NCBI GenBank assembly: GCA_047601665.1
Contig: JASGIT010000001.1
Coordinates: 3,100,001-3,164,000, forward strand
DNA from: JASGIT01 sp047601665
GTDB taxonomy: Bacteria > Pseudomonadota > Gammaproteobacteria > Burkholderiales > Burkholderiaceae_C
DNA: 64,000 nucleotides
Direction of reading: 5' to 3'
A program made the position numbers and the translations under genes. Shown one piece after another: positions 1-8,800 of this stretch (positions are counted from its first letter, which is position 1; the number at the start of each line of letters is the position of its first letter). The notes below the pieces were generated by a model that saw only the letters and a list, made by a program, of their open reading frames with translations, did no database searches and had not been told where the DNA came from.

Positions 1-7
1 CGCCGCC

Positions 8-418
8 GTGCAAGAAAGCCTGAAGACCTGGCACGCCCTGATCGCCGAGGGCAATCTCTCGGGCCTGCCCGCCATCCTGCATCCCAAGGCCGTGTTCCGC
101 TCGCCCATGGCGCACACGCCGTACCCGAGCGCGCAGGCGGTGCAACTCATTCTGGGCACGGTCATCAAGGTGTTCGAGGACTTCACCTACCACCGCACCT
201 ACACCAGCGAAGACGGCATGAGCGCCATCCTGGAATTCTCCGCCAAGGTCAACGGCAAGGAGCTCAAGGGCATCGACCAGATCCGCTTCGACGACGAGGG
301 CAAGATCGTGGACTTCGAGGTCATGGTGCGCCCGATGAGCGGCCTGCAGGCCCTGGGCGACGAAATGGGCAAGCGGCTGGCTCCGTACCTGGCCGCCATG
401 AAGCCCGTCAAGGCATGA
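8..418 (+). CDS. NTF2-like (SnoaL-type) family protein, possibly 5'-truncated by the window
   Basis: At least 136 residues. The sequence has the feel of the nuclear-transport-factor-2/SnoaL fold: an N-terminal helix (SLKTWHALIAEGN), then a His/Pro-rich strand (LHPKAVFRSPMAHTPY), then alternating strands ending in a conserved VMVRP segment. Members are small cone-shaped cytoplasmic proteins that bind or isomerise small ligands; no specific substrate can be read from the sequence. A GTG at 8 gives a complete-looking start, but the frame stays open to the window edge, so the true start may lie upstream. It is followed by an interspersed repeat and a small gene on the same strand. Family assignment is by overall pattern, so it is moderate. 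Confidence 0.6.
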   Translation: MQESLKTWHALIAEGNLSGLPAILHPKAVFRSPMAHTPYPSAQAVQLILGTVIKVFEDFTYHRTYTSEDGMSAILEFSAKVNGKELKGIDQIRFDDEGKIVDFEVMVRPMSGLQALGDEMGKRLAPYLAAMKPVKA

Positions 419-423
419 TGGAT

Positions 424-476
424 GCTATGAAATAAATAGCTGCTACCGCTGATGCAGCAAGCGGTAGCGGCATAAA
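424..476 (+). repeat. Interspersed palindromic repeat, copy 1
   Basis: The copy reads GCTATGAAATAAATAGCTGC followed by an inverted pair GCTACCGCT (442-450) / AGCGGTAGC (460-468). It fits the window-wide family TATCAAA-n-ATAGCTGCCAGCGC-n-GCGCTGGAGGCC in plus orientation, with compensating changes in both arms. It lies between two same-strand genes and could form an RNA hairpin, but no U-tract follows. Confidence 0.65.
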
Positions 477-501
477 ATATTGCAAAAAAAAGCGAGACAC
501 C

Positions 502-726
502 ATGCCGTATTCCATCGAATCCACCGTGCGCGAACTGATGGGCAATGACGCCGCCCGCGCCGTCCTGAAGCAGCACCTGCCGGGCGTTGCGTCGCACCCG
601 CAGCTCAGTCTGGCGATCGTCCTGGCCAACGCGCTGCCGCTGGCCACGGCGGCGCGCTACTCGGGCGGGCTGGTCACGGACGAGGCGCTGCGCAAGATCG
701 ACAAGGCGCTGAAAGCGCTGGGCTGA
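502..726 (+). CDS. Small conserved-looking protein of unknown function
   Basis: A 74-residue protein, predicted cytoplasmic, with no signal peptide or membrane segment. It begins with a short strand-like stretch (YSIESTVRELMGN), then a helix containing ARAVLKQHLPGVASHP, then two more helices ending in DEALRKIDKALKALG. The 'N-x-AR-AVL-x-x-H-LPG' pattern resembles short helical modules I recall at the C-terminus of some esterase-like proteins, but I cannot name a family. The ATG at 502 is preceded by a weak purine-rich stretch (AGCGAGAC). It follows repeat copy 1 and precedes a terminator hairpin shared with rho. It is likely a real gene, because GC-rich third positions hold throughout; function unknown. 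Confidence 0.6.
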   Translation: MPYSIESTVRELMGNDAARAVLKQHLPGVASHPQLSLAIVLANALPLATAARYSGGLVTDEALRKIDKALKALG

Positions 727-740
727 CCCACCCACCAGCA

Positions 741-765
741 AAAACGCCCCGCAGTGCGGGGCGTT
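741..765 (-). terminator. Rho-independent terminator of rho (possibly bidirectional)
   Basis: A 10-bp GC-rich stem, AACGCCCCGC / GCGGGGCGTT, closes on a three-base loop. On the minus strand it is followed by TTTT, so it fits termination of rho transcripts. On the plus strand only GTTGTG follows, making it a weaker end for the 74-residue gene. Confidence 0.75.
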
Positions 766-784
766 GTGCATGGAAGAGGGCGTA

Positions 785-2050
785 TCACCCGCCCCGGCGC
801 ATGGCCTCGAAGAACTCCACGTTGTTCTTCGTTTCCTTCATCTTCTTGATCATCAGCTCCATGGACTCGATCTCGTCCATGTTGTACATGAACTGGCGCA
901 GGATGCGGGTCTTCTGCAAAATCTCGGGCGCCAGCAGCAGCTCTTCGCGGCGCGTGCCGCTCTTGTTCATCTCGATGGCGGGGAACACGCGCTTTTCGTA
1001 CAGGCGGCGGTTCAGGTGTAGTTCGCTGTTGCCCGTGCCCTTGAATTCTTCAAAGATCACTTCGTCCATGCGGCTGCCGGTGTCCACCAGGGCGGTGGCG
1101 ATGATGGTCAGGCTGCCGCCTTCCTCCACGTTGCGCGCCGCGCCGAAGAAGCGCTTGGGGCGCTGCAGCGCGTTCGAATCCACGCCGCCCGACAGCACCT
1201 TGCCCGACGAGGGCACGACGTTGTTGTAGGCGCGCGCCAGGCGCGTGATGGAGTCCAGCAGGATCACCACGTCCTTCTTCAGCTCGACCAGGCGCTTGGC
1301 ACGCTCGATCACCATCTCGGCCACGTGCACGTGGCGCGCGGCGGGCTCGTCGAAGGTGGAGGCGATGATCTCGCCCTTGACCGAGCGCTGCATTTCCGTC
1401 ACTTCCTCGGGGCGCTCGTCCACCAGCAGCACCATCATGTGCACGTCGGGGTGGTTGGCCGTGATGGCGTGGGCGATGCTCTGCATCATCATCGTCTTGC
1501 CGCTCTTCGGCGGCGCGACGATCAGCGCGCGCTGGCCGCGGCCGATGGGGGCGATGATGTCGATGATGCGGCTGGTGATGTTCTCCTCGCCTTTGAAGTT
1601 GTCGCGCTCCAGGCGCATCTGCTCCTTGGGGAACAGCGGCGTCAGGTTCTCGAACATCACCTTGTGCTTGTTCTGCTCGGGCGGGCCGCCGTTGACGGAG
1701 TCGAGCTTGGTCAGCGCAAAGTAGCGCTCGCCGTCCTTGGGCGTGCGCACCTCGCCCTCGATCATGTCGCCGGTGTGCAGGTTGAAGCGGCGCACCTGGC
1801 TGGGCGAGATGTAGATGTCGTCCGTGCTCGCGGTGTAGCTGGTGTCGGGGCTGCGCAGGAAGCCGAAGCCGTCGGGCAGGATTTCGAGCACGCCGTCGGC
1901 GAACACCTGCTCGCCCGCTTTCGCGCGCTTCTTGATGATGGCGAACATCAGCTCCTGCTTGCGCATACGCCCGCCGTTCTCGATTTCGAGTTCTTCGGCC
2001 TGCTTGAGGACTTCAGACACGTGCAGTGCCTTGAGTTCGTTAAGGTGCAT
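785..2050 (-). CDS. rho: Transcription termination factor Rho
   Basis: A 421-residue protein, the usual length for compact proteobacterial Rho (about 419). Rho is a hexameric RNA-dependent ATPase that loads on unstructured C-rich RNA and dislodges RNA polymerase. Seen directly: an N-terminal helical domain, an OSB/CSD RNA-binding domain (about residues 45-125, with ADGVLEILPDGFGFLR), the Walker A motif PKSGKT at 181-186, Walker B VVILLDSITR at 261-270, and the Q/R-loop region (SSGKVLSGGVDSNALQRPKR). The C-terminus ends in FFEAMRRGG. No insertion is visible. In most proteobacteria trxA lies immediately upstream. Here trxA is present in the same orientation at 2943-3275, but an unrelated plus-strand acetyltransferase gene lies between them. 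Confidence 0.98.
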   Translation of the reverse strand: MHLNELKALHVSEVLKQAEELEIENGGRMRKQELMFAIIKKRAKAGEQVFADGVLEILPDGFGFLRSPDTSYTASTDDIYISPSQVRRFNLHTGDMIEGEVRTPKDGERYFALTKLDSVNGGPPEQNKHKVMFENLTPLFPKEQMRLERDNFKGEENITSRIIDIIAPIGRGQRALIVAPPKSGKTMMMQSIAHAITANHPDVHMMVLLVDERPEEVTEMQRSVKGEIIASTFDEPAARHVHVAEMVIERAKRLVELKKDVVILLDSITRLARAYNNVVPSSGKVLSGGVDSNALQRPKRFFGAARNVEEGGSLTIIATALVDTGSRMDEVIFEEFKGTGNSELHLNRRLYEKRVFPAIEMNKSGTRREELLLAPEILQKTRILRQFMYNMDEIESMELMIKKMKETKNNVEFFEAMRRGG

Positions 2051-2355
2051 GGAATGACTCCTGGGCGGAGTAGGTATGTCTTCGTGGCTGGAGGGGAGGG
2101 GGCTGCGTGCAGTGCGGGCTGGTATGCAACCCTGGCGAGCCTGTGACCTGGGCCAGCCGCTGGATGATGGGTGCGGCGAGGTGGTCGGCGTGAATTATGA
2201 CAGGAAAATCCCGATGACCGTGAAGGCGGCCCGCAGCGGCCAGTTGCTTGCGGTTGTGCGATATTTGATAGTATTTTTCTATACGATTCGGGGTTGCGCT
2301 ATATTTCTGCAATCCCGCGTTCTCTTCCCTTTCCTTCTTCTTGGATACTACCTCG
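2051..2355. other. Divergent intergenic region between rho and the acetyltransferase gene
   Basis: About 305 bp without a gene. The half next to rho is GC-rich. The part from about 2255 to 2345 is distinctly AT-rich (for example GATATTTGATAGTATTTTTC) and most likely carries the plus-strand promoter: TTGCGG at 2248 with TAGTAT at 2269, or TTGTGC at 2254 with TCTATA near 2278. A CATAAT hexamer on the minus strand (2193-2198) is a possible -10 for rho. None of these has both boxes well matched and well spaced. Confidence 0.4.
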
Positions 2356-2883
2356 ATGTTTGAAAATATTCGCGCGGACTATCGGGCGCACGGCCGAAGC
2401 TGGGGGGCGCAAGGGTTCTGGGTGATGGTCGTATACCGCTTCGGGCGGTGGCGCTATGGCGTCCGTCCAGCGCTTATCCGCAAACCGCTGTCACTTATCT
2501 ACAAGGTGCTGTTCAAAGCGATGCAGGTCATCACCGGCATCGAGCTTCCCTGCGAAGTCGTCGTGGGAAAGAACTTCGTCATCGATCACTTCGGCGGCAT
2601 CGTGGTCAGCGGTTTCTCGGTATTTGGCGACAACTGCAGAATCCGCACGGGCGTGGTGGTCGGCCTGGCGCGTGTTGACGATCCCTGCGCACCGGTGATC
2701 GGCAACAACGTGGATATTGGCACCGGGGCCAAGGTGCTGGGCCGCATCACCATCGGTGACAACGTGCTGATCGGCGCGAACTCCGTCGTGGTTCGGAGCG
2801 TGCCTGCGAATTCGATCGCTGTCGGGGTGCCTGCAACGGTCAGGAGCCGCCGGGACGCTGGTGCAACGCCACCGGCTTTTTAA
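2356..2883 (+). CDS. Serine acetyltransferase-like hexapeptide-repeat transferase
   Basis: A 175-residue protein starting at the ATG at 2356 (MFENIRADYRAHG); an upstream in-frame TTG at 2341 is less likely. The N-terminal half has the RADYRAHGRSWGAQGFW pattern and a hydrophobic helix. The C-terminal half shows left-handed beta-helix hexapeptides (IDHFGGIVVSG, IGNNVDIGTGAKVLG, IGDNVLIGANSVVV) and a closing VPANSIAVGVPA. This build is typical of CysE-like O-acetyltransferases found with exopolysaccharide or O-antigen genes; they transfer acetyl from acetyl-CoA to a sugar or serine hydroxyl. It stands alone between rho and trxA on the opposite strand, behind an AT-rich promoter region, which suggests later insertion. 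The acceptor substrate is unknown. Confidence 0.85.
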   Translation: MFENIRADYRAHGRSWGAQGFWVMVVYRFGRWRYGVRPALIRKPLSLIYKVLFKAMQVITGIELPCEVVVGKNFVIDHFGGIVVSGFSVFGDNCRIRTGVVVGLARVDDPCAPVIGNNVDIGTGAKVLGRITIGDNVLIGANSVVVRSVPANSIAVGVPATVRSRRDAGATPPAF

Positions 2884-2942
2884 AAAACGATTCCGGCCGG
2901 CGCTCTGCGCTCCATCAGCATCCGCGCGCGGCCGGGGAGGTA

Positions 2943-3275
2943 TCAGGCCAGTTGCTGGTCAACAAATGCCGTGAGCTGCGCCTTGCTCAGAGCGCCCACC
3001 TTGGTGGCGGCCAGTTGACCGCCCTTGAACAGCATCAGCGTGGGAATGCCGCGGATGCCGAACTTGGCCGGAATCTCGCGGTTCTCGTCCACGTTCATCT
3101 TGGCGATCTGCAGCTTGCCCTGGTACGCGCCCGCCACTTCGTCGAGGATGGGCGCAATCATCTTGCAGGGGCCGCACCATTCGGCCCAGTAGTCCACCAG
3201 CACGGGCGTGCCGGATTGCAGCACGTCGGCTTCAAAGCTGGCGTCGGAGATGTGCTTGATGAGATCGCTGGCCAT
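2943..3275 (-). CDS. trxA: Thioredoxin 1
   Basis: A 110-residue protein starting at MASDLIKHISDASF. The active-site motif WCGPCK lies at residues 33-38, preceded by the usual DYWAE strand, and the cis-proline loop GIPTLMLFKGG follows. Length and motif are those of the general cytoplasmic disulfide reductase reduced by thioredoxin reductase. The reading frame stays open upstream to 3386, but that extension has no thioredoxin character and would run into the divergent addB start, so the ATG at 3275 is chosen. Divergent to addB across about 80 bp. Normally immediately upstream of rho; here separated from it by the acetyltransferase gene. Confidence 0.97.
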   Translation of the reverse strand: MASDLIKHISDASFEADVLQSGTPVLVDYWAEWCGPCKMIAPILDEVAGAYQGKLQIAKMNVDENREIPAKFGIRGIPTLMLFKGGQLAATKVGALSKAQLTAFVDQQLA

Positions 3276-3354
3276 GATGGGGTTCCTTGGGAGTCTGTCT
3301 GGAGGAAGTAAATTTCGGGGCATTGTGACAGAAACCAACCCCCCGCATACGAGC

Positions 3355-5874
3355 ATGGCCGAAGCGCCCGGCGCTATGACAGTCATAGCGAAAACCGATC
3401 AGTGGCGCCGCGTGCTGCAAGCCGCCCAGGCCCACATGCGGCGCGTGGGCGCGCACCCCGCGCGCTGCGTGGTGCTGGTGCCCTACGCGCAGCTGATGGC
3501 CGAGGCCCAGCGCCAGTGGGCGGTTTTCGCGCCCGAAGGCTTCGCGCCGCGTTTCGAGACCACGCGCAACTGGGCCAAACGCCTGGGCGGCTTCGCGCCC
3601 GAGGGACAGGACTTTGCGCAGGACGTGGCGCGCGACAGCTTCACCGCGCGCGCCCTGCTCGCCAGCGCGGGCCTGGGCGCGGAGCGCGACATGCTGGCCG
3701 CGCCGCTGCAGGAGGCCGCCGGGCAACTGGCCCCGCTGGCCGCCGCCGTCGAACCCGCCCGGCGCGCCGCCTGGGCCGAGGCGCAGCGCGCCGCGGTGGG
3801 CATTGCCGCCGAGGGCGCCGCGCTGCGCTACGAGGCCGCCGTGGCGCGCATCGCACTCGAATGGGTGGCCGCCTCGCGCCATGCGACCGACGTGCTGTTC
3901 GAGCCCCGCACCCAAGCGCAGGTGGACGCCATCGTGGCGCTCGAAGGCTTCCAGCCCGAGCCCCTGGCGCGCGCCCTGTGCGCCCGTTGGGGCGACCGCG
4001 CCTTGCAGGTGCCGCTGTATGGCGACCCCCCCATCCCCGGCTATATCACCCCGCACCCCGCGCAAGACGCCGAGGACGAAGCCCAGCGCGCCGCCGCCTG
4101 CGTGCTGGCCCACGTGGCCGCGCGCCGCGTGCCCGTGGCGCTGGCCAGCACCGACCGCGCCCTGGTGCGCCGCATCAGCGCCCTGCTGGGGGGCCGGGGT
4201 CAGCCCGTGCGCGACGAGAACGGCTGGACGCTGTCCACCACCCGCGCCGCCGCCCAGGTCATGGCGGCCTTGCGCGCCTGCGCGTGGAACGCCGGGGCCG
4301 ATGCCGTGCTGGACTGGGCCAAGCACACGCAGGTGGAGGTGCGCGTCCTCGAACGCTGGCTGCGCCGCGAGGCCCTGGGCCAATGGCGCGCCGCCACGGC
4401 GCGCAGCGACGCACCCGAAGCCGTGGCCGCGCTGGAGGCGTTGCGCCAGCCCCTGCTGGGCAGCGGCGCCCGCACGCTGGCCGAATGGCTGGCCGCATTG
4501 CGCGCACTGCTGCAAGCCAGCGGCCAATGGCCCGCGCTGGAAGCCGACGCCGCGGGCGCGCGCGTGCTGCTGGAACTGCACCTGGACGAACCCTCCGCGT
4601 TCGAGGCCGAAGCCAGCCGTCTGGCCCTGGCCGACTTCACCCGCTGGGTCAACGAAGTGCTGGAAGCCGCGCGCTTCAAGCCGGTGTGGGCCGGCGCCGA
4701 GGCGGCGGAAGTGGTGCTGCTGCCCTTGCCGCAACTGCTGGCTCGGCCCTTCGCCGCCCTGGTGCTGCCCGGTTGCGACGAGAAACGCCTGCCCGCCGCG
4801 CCCGAGCCGCCGGGCCTGTGGACGGCCGCCCAGCGCCAGGCCCTGGGCCTGCCCACGCGCGAATCGCTGGCCGCCGCGCAGCGCGCCGCCTGGGCCAACG
4901 CGCTGGGCACGCCGCACGCAGACCTGCTCTGGCGCGCCAGCGACGAAGGCGGCGAACCGCTGCTCGCCAGCCCGCTGGTGCTCGAATGCCTGCTTGCATC
5001 GCCCAGCACAACGCAGGATGCGGCCCTTGATCCGCGCATACCGCGCACCATCGCGCCCGCCCCCGTGCCGCGCCCCCTGCCCACGGGCGAATTGCTGCCC
5101 GTGGCGCAGCTTTCCGCCTCGGCCTATGCCGACCTGCGCCATTGCCCCTACCGCTTCTGGGCGCTGCGCCAACTGGGCCTGCAGGAAAGCGGCGAACTCG
5201 ACGACACCGTGGACAAGCGCGACTTCGGCACCTGGCTGCACGAGGTTTTGCAACGCTTTCATGACGCCCTGCGCGATGCCCCCGGCGGCGACCGCCGCGC
5301 CTTGCTCGACACCGCCGCGCGCGATGCACGGCAAGCGCTGGGGCTGGACGCGGCGGACTTCCTGCCCTTCGCCGCCGGCTGGCCGCAACTGCGCGACGGC
5401 TACCTGGACTGGCTGGCGAAGCATGAAGCCACGGGCGCCGCCTTCGCCCAGGCCGAACTGCGCGCCACCCAGCCGCTGGCCCTGGAGCGGGGCGAACTGG
5501 CCCTGGTCGGCGCCATCGACCGGCTGGACCGCCAGCAGGGCGCGCCGTTCTTGATCGACTACAAGACCGAAAACGCCGCCAAGACCCAGCAGCGCCTGGC
5601 CGCGGGCACGGAAGACACGCAATTGGCCTTCTATGCCGCGCTCCTGAACGAAGAGCCCTTGCGCGCCGCCTACGTCAACGTGGGCGAGCGCGGCGAGACC
5701 AAAACCTACGAAGAGCCCGACGTGGCCGCGCTGCGCGATGGGTTGCTCGCCGGCATCAAGGCCGACTTCGACCGCATCGCCCAGGGCCACCCTATGCCCG
5801 CGCTGGGCGAAGGCAGCGTGTGCGACTGGTGCGCCGCGCGCGGCTTGTGCCGCAAGGATTTCTGGAAAGACTGA
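3355..5874 (+). CDS. AddB-like PD-(D/E)XK nuclease, recombination helicase-nuclease subunit
   Basis: About 839 residues. The C-terminal third is a PD-(D/E)XK nuclease of the RecB/AddB type: ASAYADLRHCPYRFW (Cys597), DFGTWLHEVLQ, VGAIDRLDR, LIDYKTE (catalytic Asp and Lys near residue 733) and a terminal CDWCAARGLC (Cys823, 826, 832). One upstream cysteine plus three C-terminal cysteines is the known iron-sulfur staple of AddB/Cas4-type nucleases. The N-terminal part is a degenerate helicase-like scaffold without a convincing Walker A. With the next gene it should form a heterodimeric end-processing machine for double-strand break repair, in the role of RecBCD. Start chosen at the ATG at 3355; the ATG at 3376 is equally possible, and neither has a clear Shine-Dalgarno. 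Confidence 0.88.
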   Translation: MAEAPGAMTVIAKTDQWRRVLQAAQAHMRRVGAHPARCVVLVPYAQLMAEAQRQWAVFAPEGFAPRFETTRNWAKRLGGFAPEGQDFAQDVARDSFTARALLASAGLGAERDMLAAPLQEAAGQLAPLAAAVEPARRAAWAEAQRAAVGIAAEGAALRYEAAVARIALEWVAASRHATDVLFEPRTQAQVDAIVALEGFQPEPLARALCARWGDRALQVPLYGDPPIPGYITPHPAQDAEDEAQRAAACVLAHVAARRVPVALASTDRALVRRISALLGGRGQPVRDENGWTLSTTRAAAQVMAALRACAWNAGADAVLDWAKHTQVEVRVLERWLRREALGQWRAATARSDAPEAVAALEALRQPLLGSGARTLAEWLAALRALLQASGQWPALEADAAGARVLLELHLDEPSAFEAEASRLALADFTRWVNEVLEAARFKPVWAGAEAAEVVLLPLPQLLARPFAALVLPGCDEKRLPAAPEPPGLWTAAQRQALGLPTRESLAAAQRAAWANALGTPHADLLWRASDEGGEPLLASPLVLECLLASPSTTQDAALDPRIPRTIAPAPVPRPLPTGELLPVAQLSASAYADLRHCPYRFWALRQLGLQESGELDDTVDKRDFGTWLHEVLQRFHDALRDAPGGDRRALLDTAARDARQALGLDAADFLPFAAGWPQLRDGYLDWLAKHEATGAAFAQAELRATQPLALERGELALVGAIDRLDRQQGAPFLIDYKTENAAKTQQRLAAGTEDTQLAFYAALLNEEPLRAAYVNVGERGETKTYEEPDVAALRDGLLAGIKADFDRIAQGHPMPALGEGSVCDWCAARGLCRKDFWKD

Positions 5875-5876
5875 AC

Positions 5877-8800
5877 GTGCAAGCCGCCTACGAACACAAC
5901 GGCCAGCCCGTCACCCGCGAAGCCTTCTACGCCATCGCCTGCGACCCCGCGCGCAGCGTGGCCGTGGAGGCCTGCGCGGGCGCGGGCAAGACCTGGATGC
6001 TGGTCTCGCGCATGGTGCGCGCGCTGCTGGACGGCTGCGCGCCGCATGAAATCCTGGCCATCACCTTCACCAAGAAAGCCGCCGGCGAAATGCGCCAGCG
6101 CCTGCAGGAATGGCTGGAGCAATTCGCCCACGCCGCGCCCGAGCAGCTTGAACAAGAGCTGATTGCAAGAGGAATCGGCCCCCAGGCCGCACGGGACAAG
6201 CGTGAGCAGCTACAAAATCTATACCGCCAGATGCTCGCGGGCGGGCGCCCCCTGCAGATCCGCACCTTCCACAGCTGGTTTGCCGCGCTGCTCGGCAGCG
6301 CGCCGCTGGCGGTGCTGCAGGCGCGCGGCCTGCCCACGCAGTACGACCTGCTCGAAGACGACGCCGAGGCCGTGCGCGAAGTCTGGCGGCCCTTTCTGCA
6401 ACAGGTGGCGCAGGACGATGCGCTGCACGCCGACTACGCCGCCGCCGTGGCCGCGCATGGCCGCTCGCAAACGCACAAGGCGCTGGAGGCTGCGCTCGCC
6501 AAGCGCGTGGAGTTTGAACTGGCCGACGGCGACGGCATCGTCGATGCGTCCGTGCCCGCGTTCAGCGTGGCATTTCCGCAGTTCGCGGGCCTGGAATCGC
6601 CCGCCCACGCCTTGGCGGACGAGGCCGCGCACGCCCGTTGGCACGAACGCTCGCGCGCCCTGGGCGCGGAATCCAACGCCACGCCGCGCAAGGCCGCCGA
6701 CGCGGTGGTCGACGCCTTTCTGTGCCCCGACCTGAACGAACGCCTGGCCTGGCTGCGCAAAGCCTTCTTCGTCGCCACCGAAGACCGCCTGACCCGGAAT
6801 CTGCAGAAGTTCCCTGCCGCGCAAGAGGCCGAGCCCGAACTGCAAGCCCTGCTCGCCGCGCAGGCCCAGCACGCGGCCTGGCAGCACCAGCAGCGCATGG
6901 CGCGGCTGGCGCGCAGCCTCATCGCCGCCTTCGCCCGGCTCAAGCGCGAGCGCGGCTGGGTGGACATGAACGACGTGGAGCGCACGGCGCTGGTCATGCT
7001 GTCCGACGACGTGCTCTCCGGCTGGGTGCAGGAGCGGCTGGACGCGCGCATCCGCCACCTGCTGGTCGATGAGTTCCAGGACACCAACCCGCTGCAATGG
7101 CAGGCGCTGCAGGCGTGGCTCGCGGGCTACGCGGGCGCGGGCGGCGGAACCAGCGGGCAGCGGGCGCCAAGCGTGTTCATCGTGGGCGACCCCAAGCAGA
7201 GCATCTACCGCTTCCGCCGCGCCGAGCCGCAGGTGTTCCAGGCCGCGCAGGCCTTCGTGCGCCAGGGCTTGGGCGGCGACCTGCTGGCCTGCGACCACAC
7301 GCGGCGCAACGCGCAGGGCGTGATCGCTACCGTCAACGCCGTGATGCTGGCCGCGCAGGGCGGCGGCCAGTACGTGGGCTTTCGCGCCCACACCACGGAA
7401 TCCCGCGACGCGGGCGCGCTGCTGCGCCTGCCGCCCATAGAGCCCATCGCCAAGGACGATGCCGCCGCCGGGCCGGCGTGGCGCGACAGCCTGACCCAGC
7501 CCCGCCACGAAGCCGAGGAAACCCAGCGTATGCGCGAGTGCGCCCAGGCCGCGCGCTGGGTGGCGGCGCGGATCGCGGCGGGCGTTCCGGCCCACGAGAT
7601 CATGGTGCTGGCCCGCAAGCGCGACCGCCTGGCCGCCATGCAGGAGGCGCTGCGCGCCTTGCACATCCCCTGCGTGCAGCCCGAAAAGGCCGACCTCAGC
7701 GACGCGCCCGAGGTGCAGGACGTGGTGGCCCTGCTCGACGCCCTGGTCTCGCCCGCGCACGACCTGGCCCTGGCGCGCGCGCTGCGTTCGCCGCTGTTCG
7801 GCGCGCCCGACGCGCTGCTCACCCACCTGGCCCTGCGCCGCAGGGACACGGGCCAAAGCTGGCTCGATGTGCTATTGAAAGAAGAGCTGCCAGCGCACGC
7901 CAGCCAAGCGCTGGAGGTCGATTTGGCTGAAAAACTGCGGGGCTACCGCGAAGCGGTGCAAACGCTGCCCCCGCACGACGCGCTGCAGGCCATCTACACC
8001 GAGGGCGACGTGCTCGCCCGCTTTGCCGCCGCCGCGCCCGCGCCGCAGCGCGCCAGCGTGCTGGCCAACCTGCGCGCGCTGCTGGCGGCGGCGCTGGACC
8101 AGGGCGGGGGGCGCTACCTCACGCCCTACGCCTTCGTGCGCGCCATGAAAAAAGGCGGCATCCGCGCCCCGGGCCGCGCCGACGCGCGGGCCGTGCGCCT
8201 GCTCACCGTGCACGGCGCCAAGGGGCTGGAAGCGCACAGCGTGCTGCTGCTCGACACCGACGCGCGCGGCCAGAAGGCCGAAACCATGGGCGTGCTCGTC
8301 GATTGGCCGGGCGAGCAGGCGCTGCCCCGGCGCTTCATCTTCCTGGCCAGCGAGGCGAATCCGCCGCCCAGCGCCGTGGACACGCTGGCGCACGAGCAGC
8401 AGGAGCGCGGGCGCGAAGAACTCAACACCCTCTACGTGGCCGCCACCCGCGCCAAACACTGCCTGGCGATCTCGGCCGTGCAGGGCAAGACCGCCGCGCC
8501 CGAAAGCTGGTGGGGCCGCCTGGAGCCGCTGATGCAGGCGGCGGACGCCGCGCCCGACGTGCGGGCCGCCGCGCAAGCCGACGCGCCCTTCACGCTGCTG
8601 GAGTTGCCCGCAGGCCCTGAACGGCGCGCCGCCGCCCCCGCGCTGGAGCCCGATTCCCTGGCCTCCCGCCAGGGCCAGGCCCTGCACGAGCTGCTGGAGC
8701 AATATGCCGATGCCGATCCCTCGGCCTGGAGCGCCGGGCGCATCGCCCGGCTGGCGCGCGCTTACGCGCTGCCGCTGCCCGCCGCCCAGGCCGCCGCCGC

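Noticed and set aside
3276..3386. Longer thioredoxin start at 3386
   Set aside because: The added residues lack similarity, and the ATG at 3275 gives the standard 110-residue protein.
3232..5790. Long open frame of about 850 codons antisense to the AddB-like gene
   Set aside because: Composition is that of a high-GC shadow frame (Gly/Ala/Gln/His-rich, no domains); the plus strand carries clear nuclease motifs.
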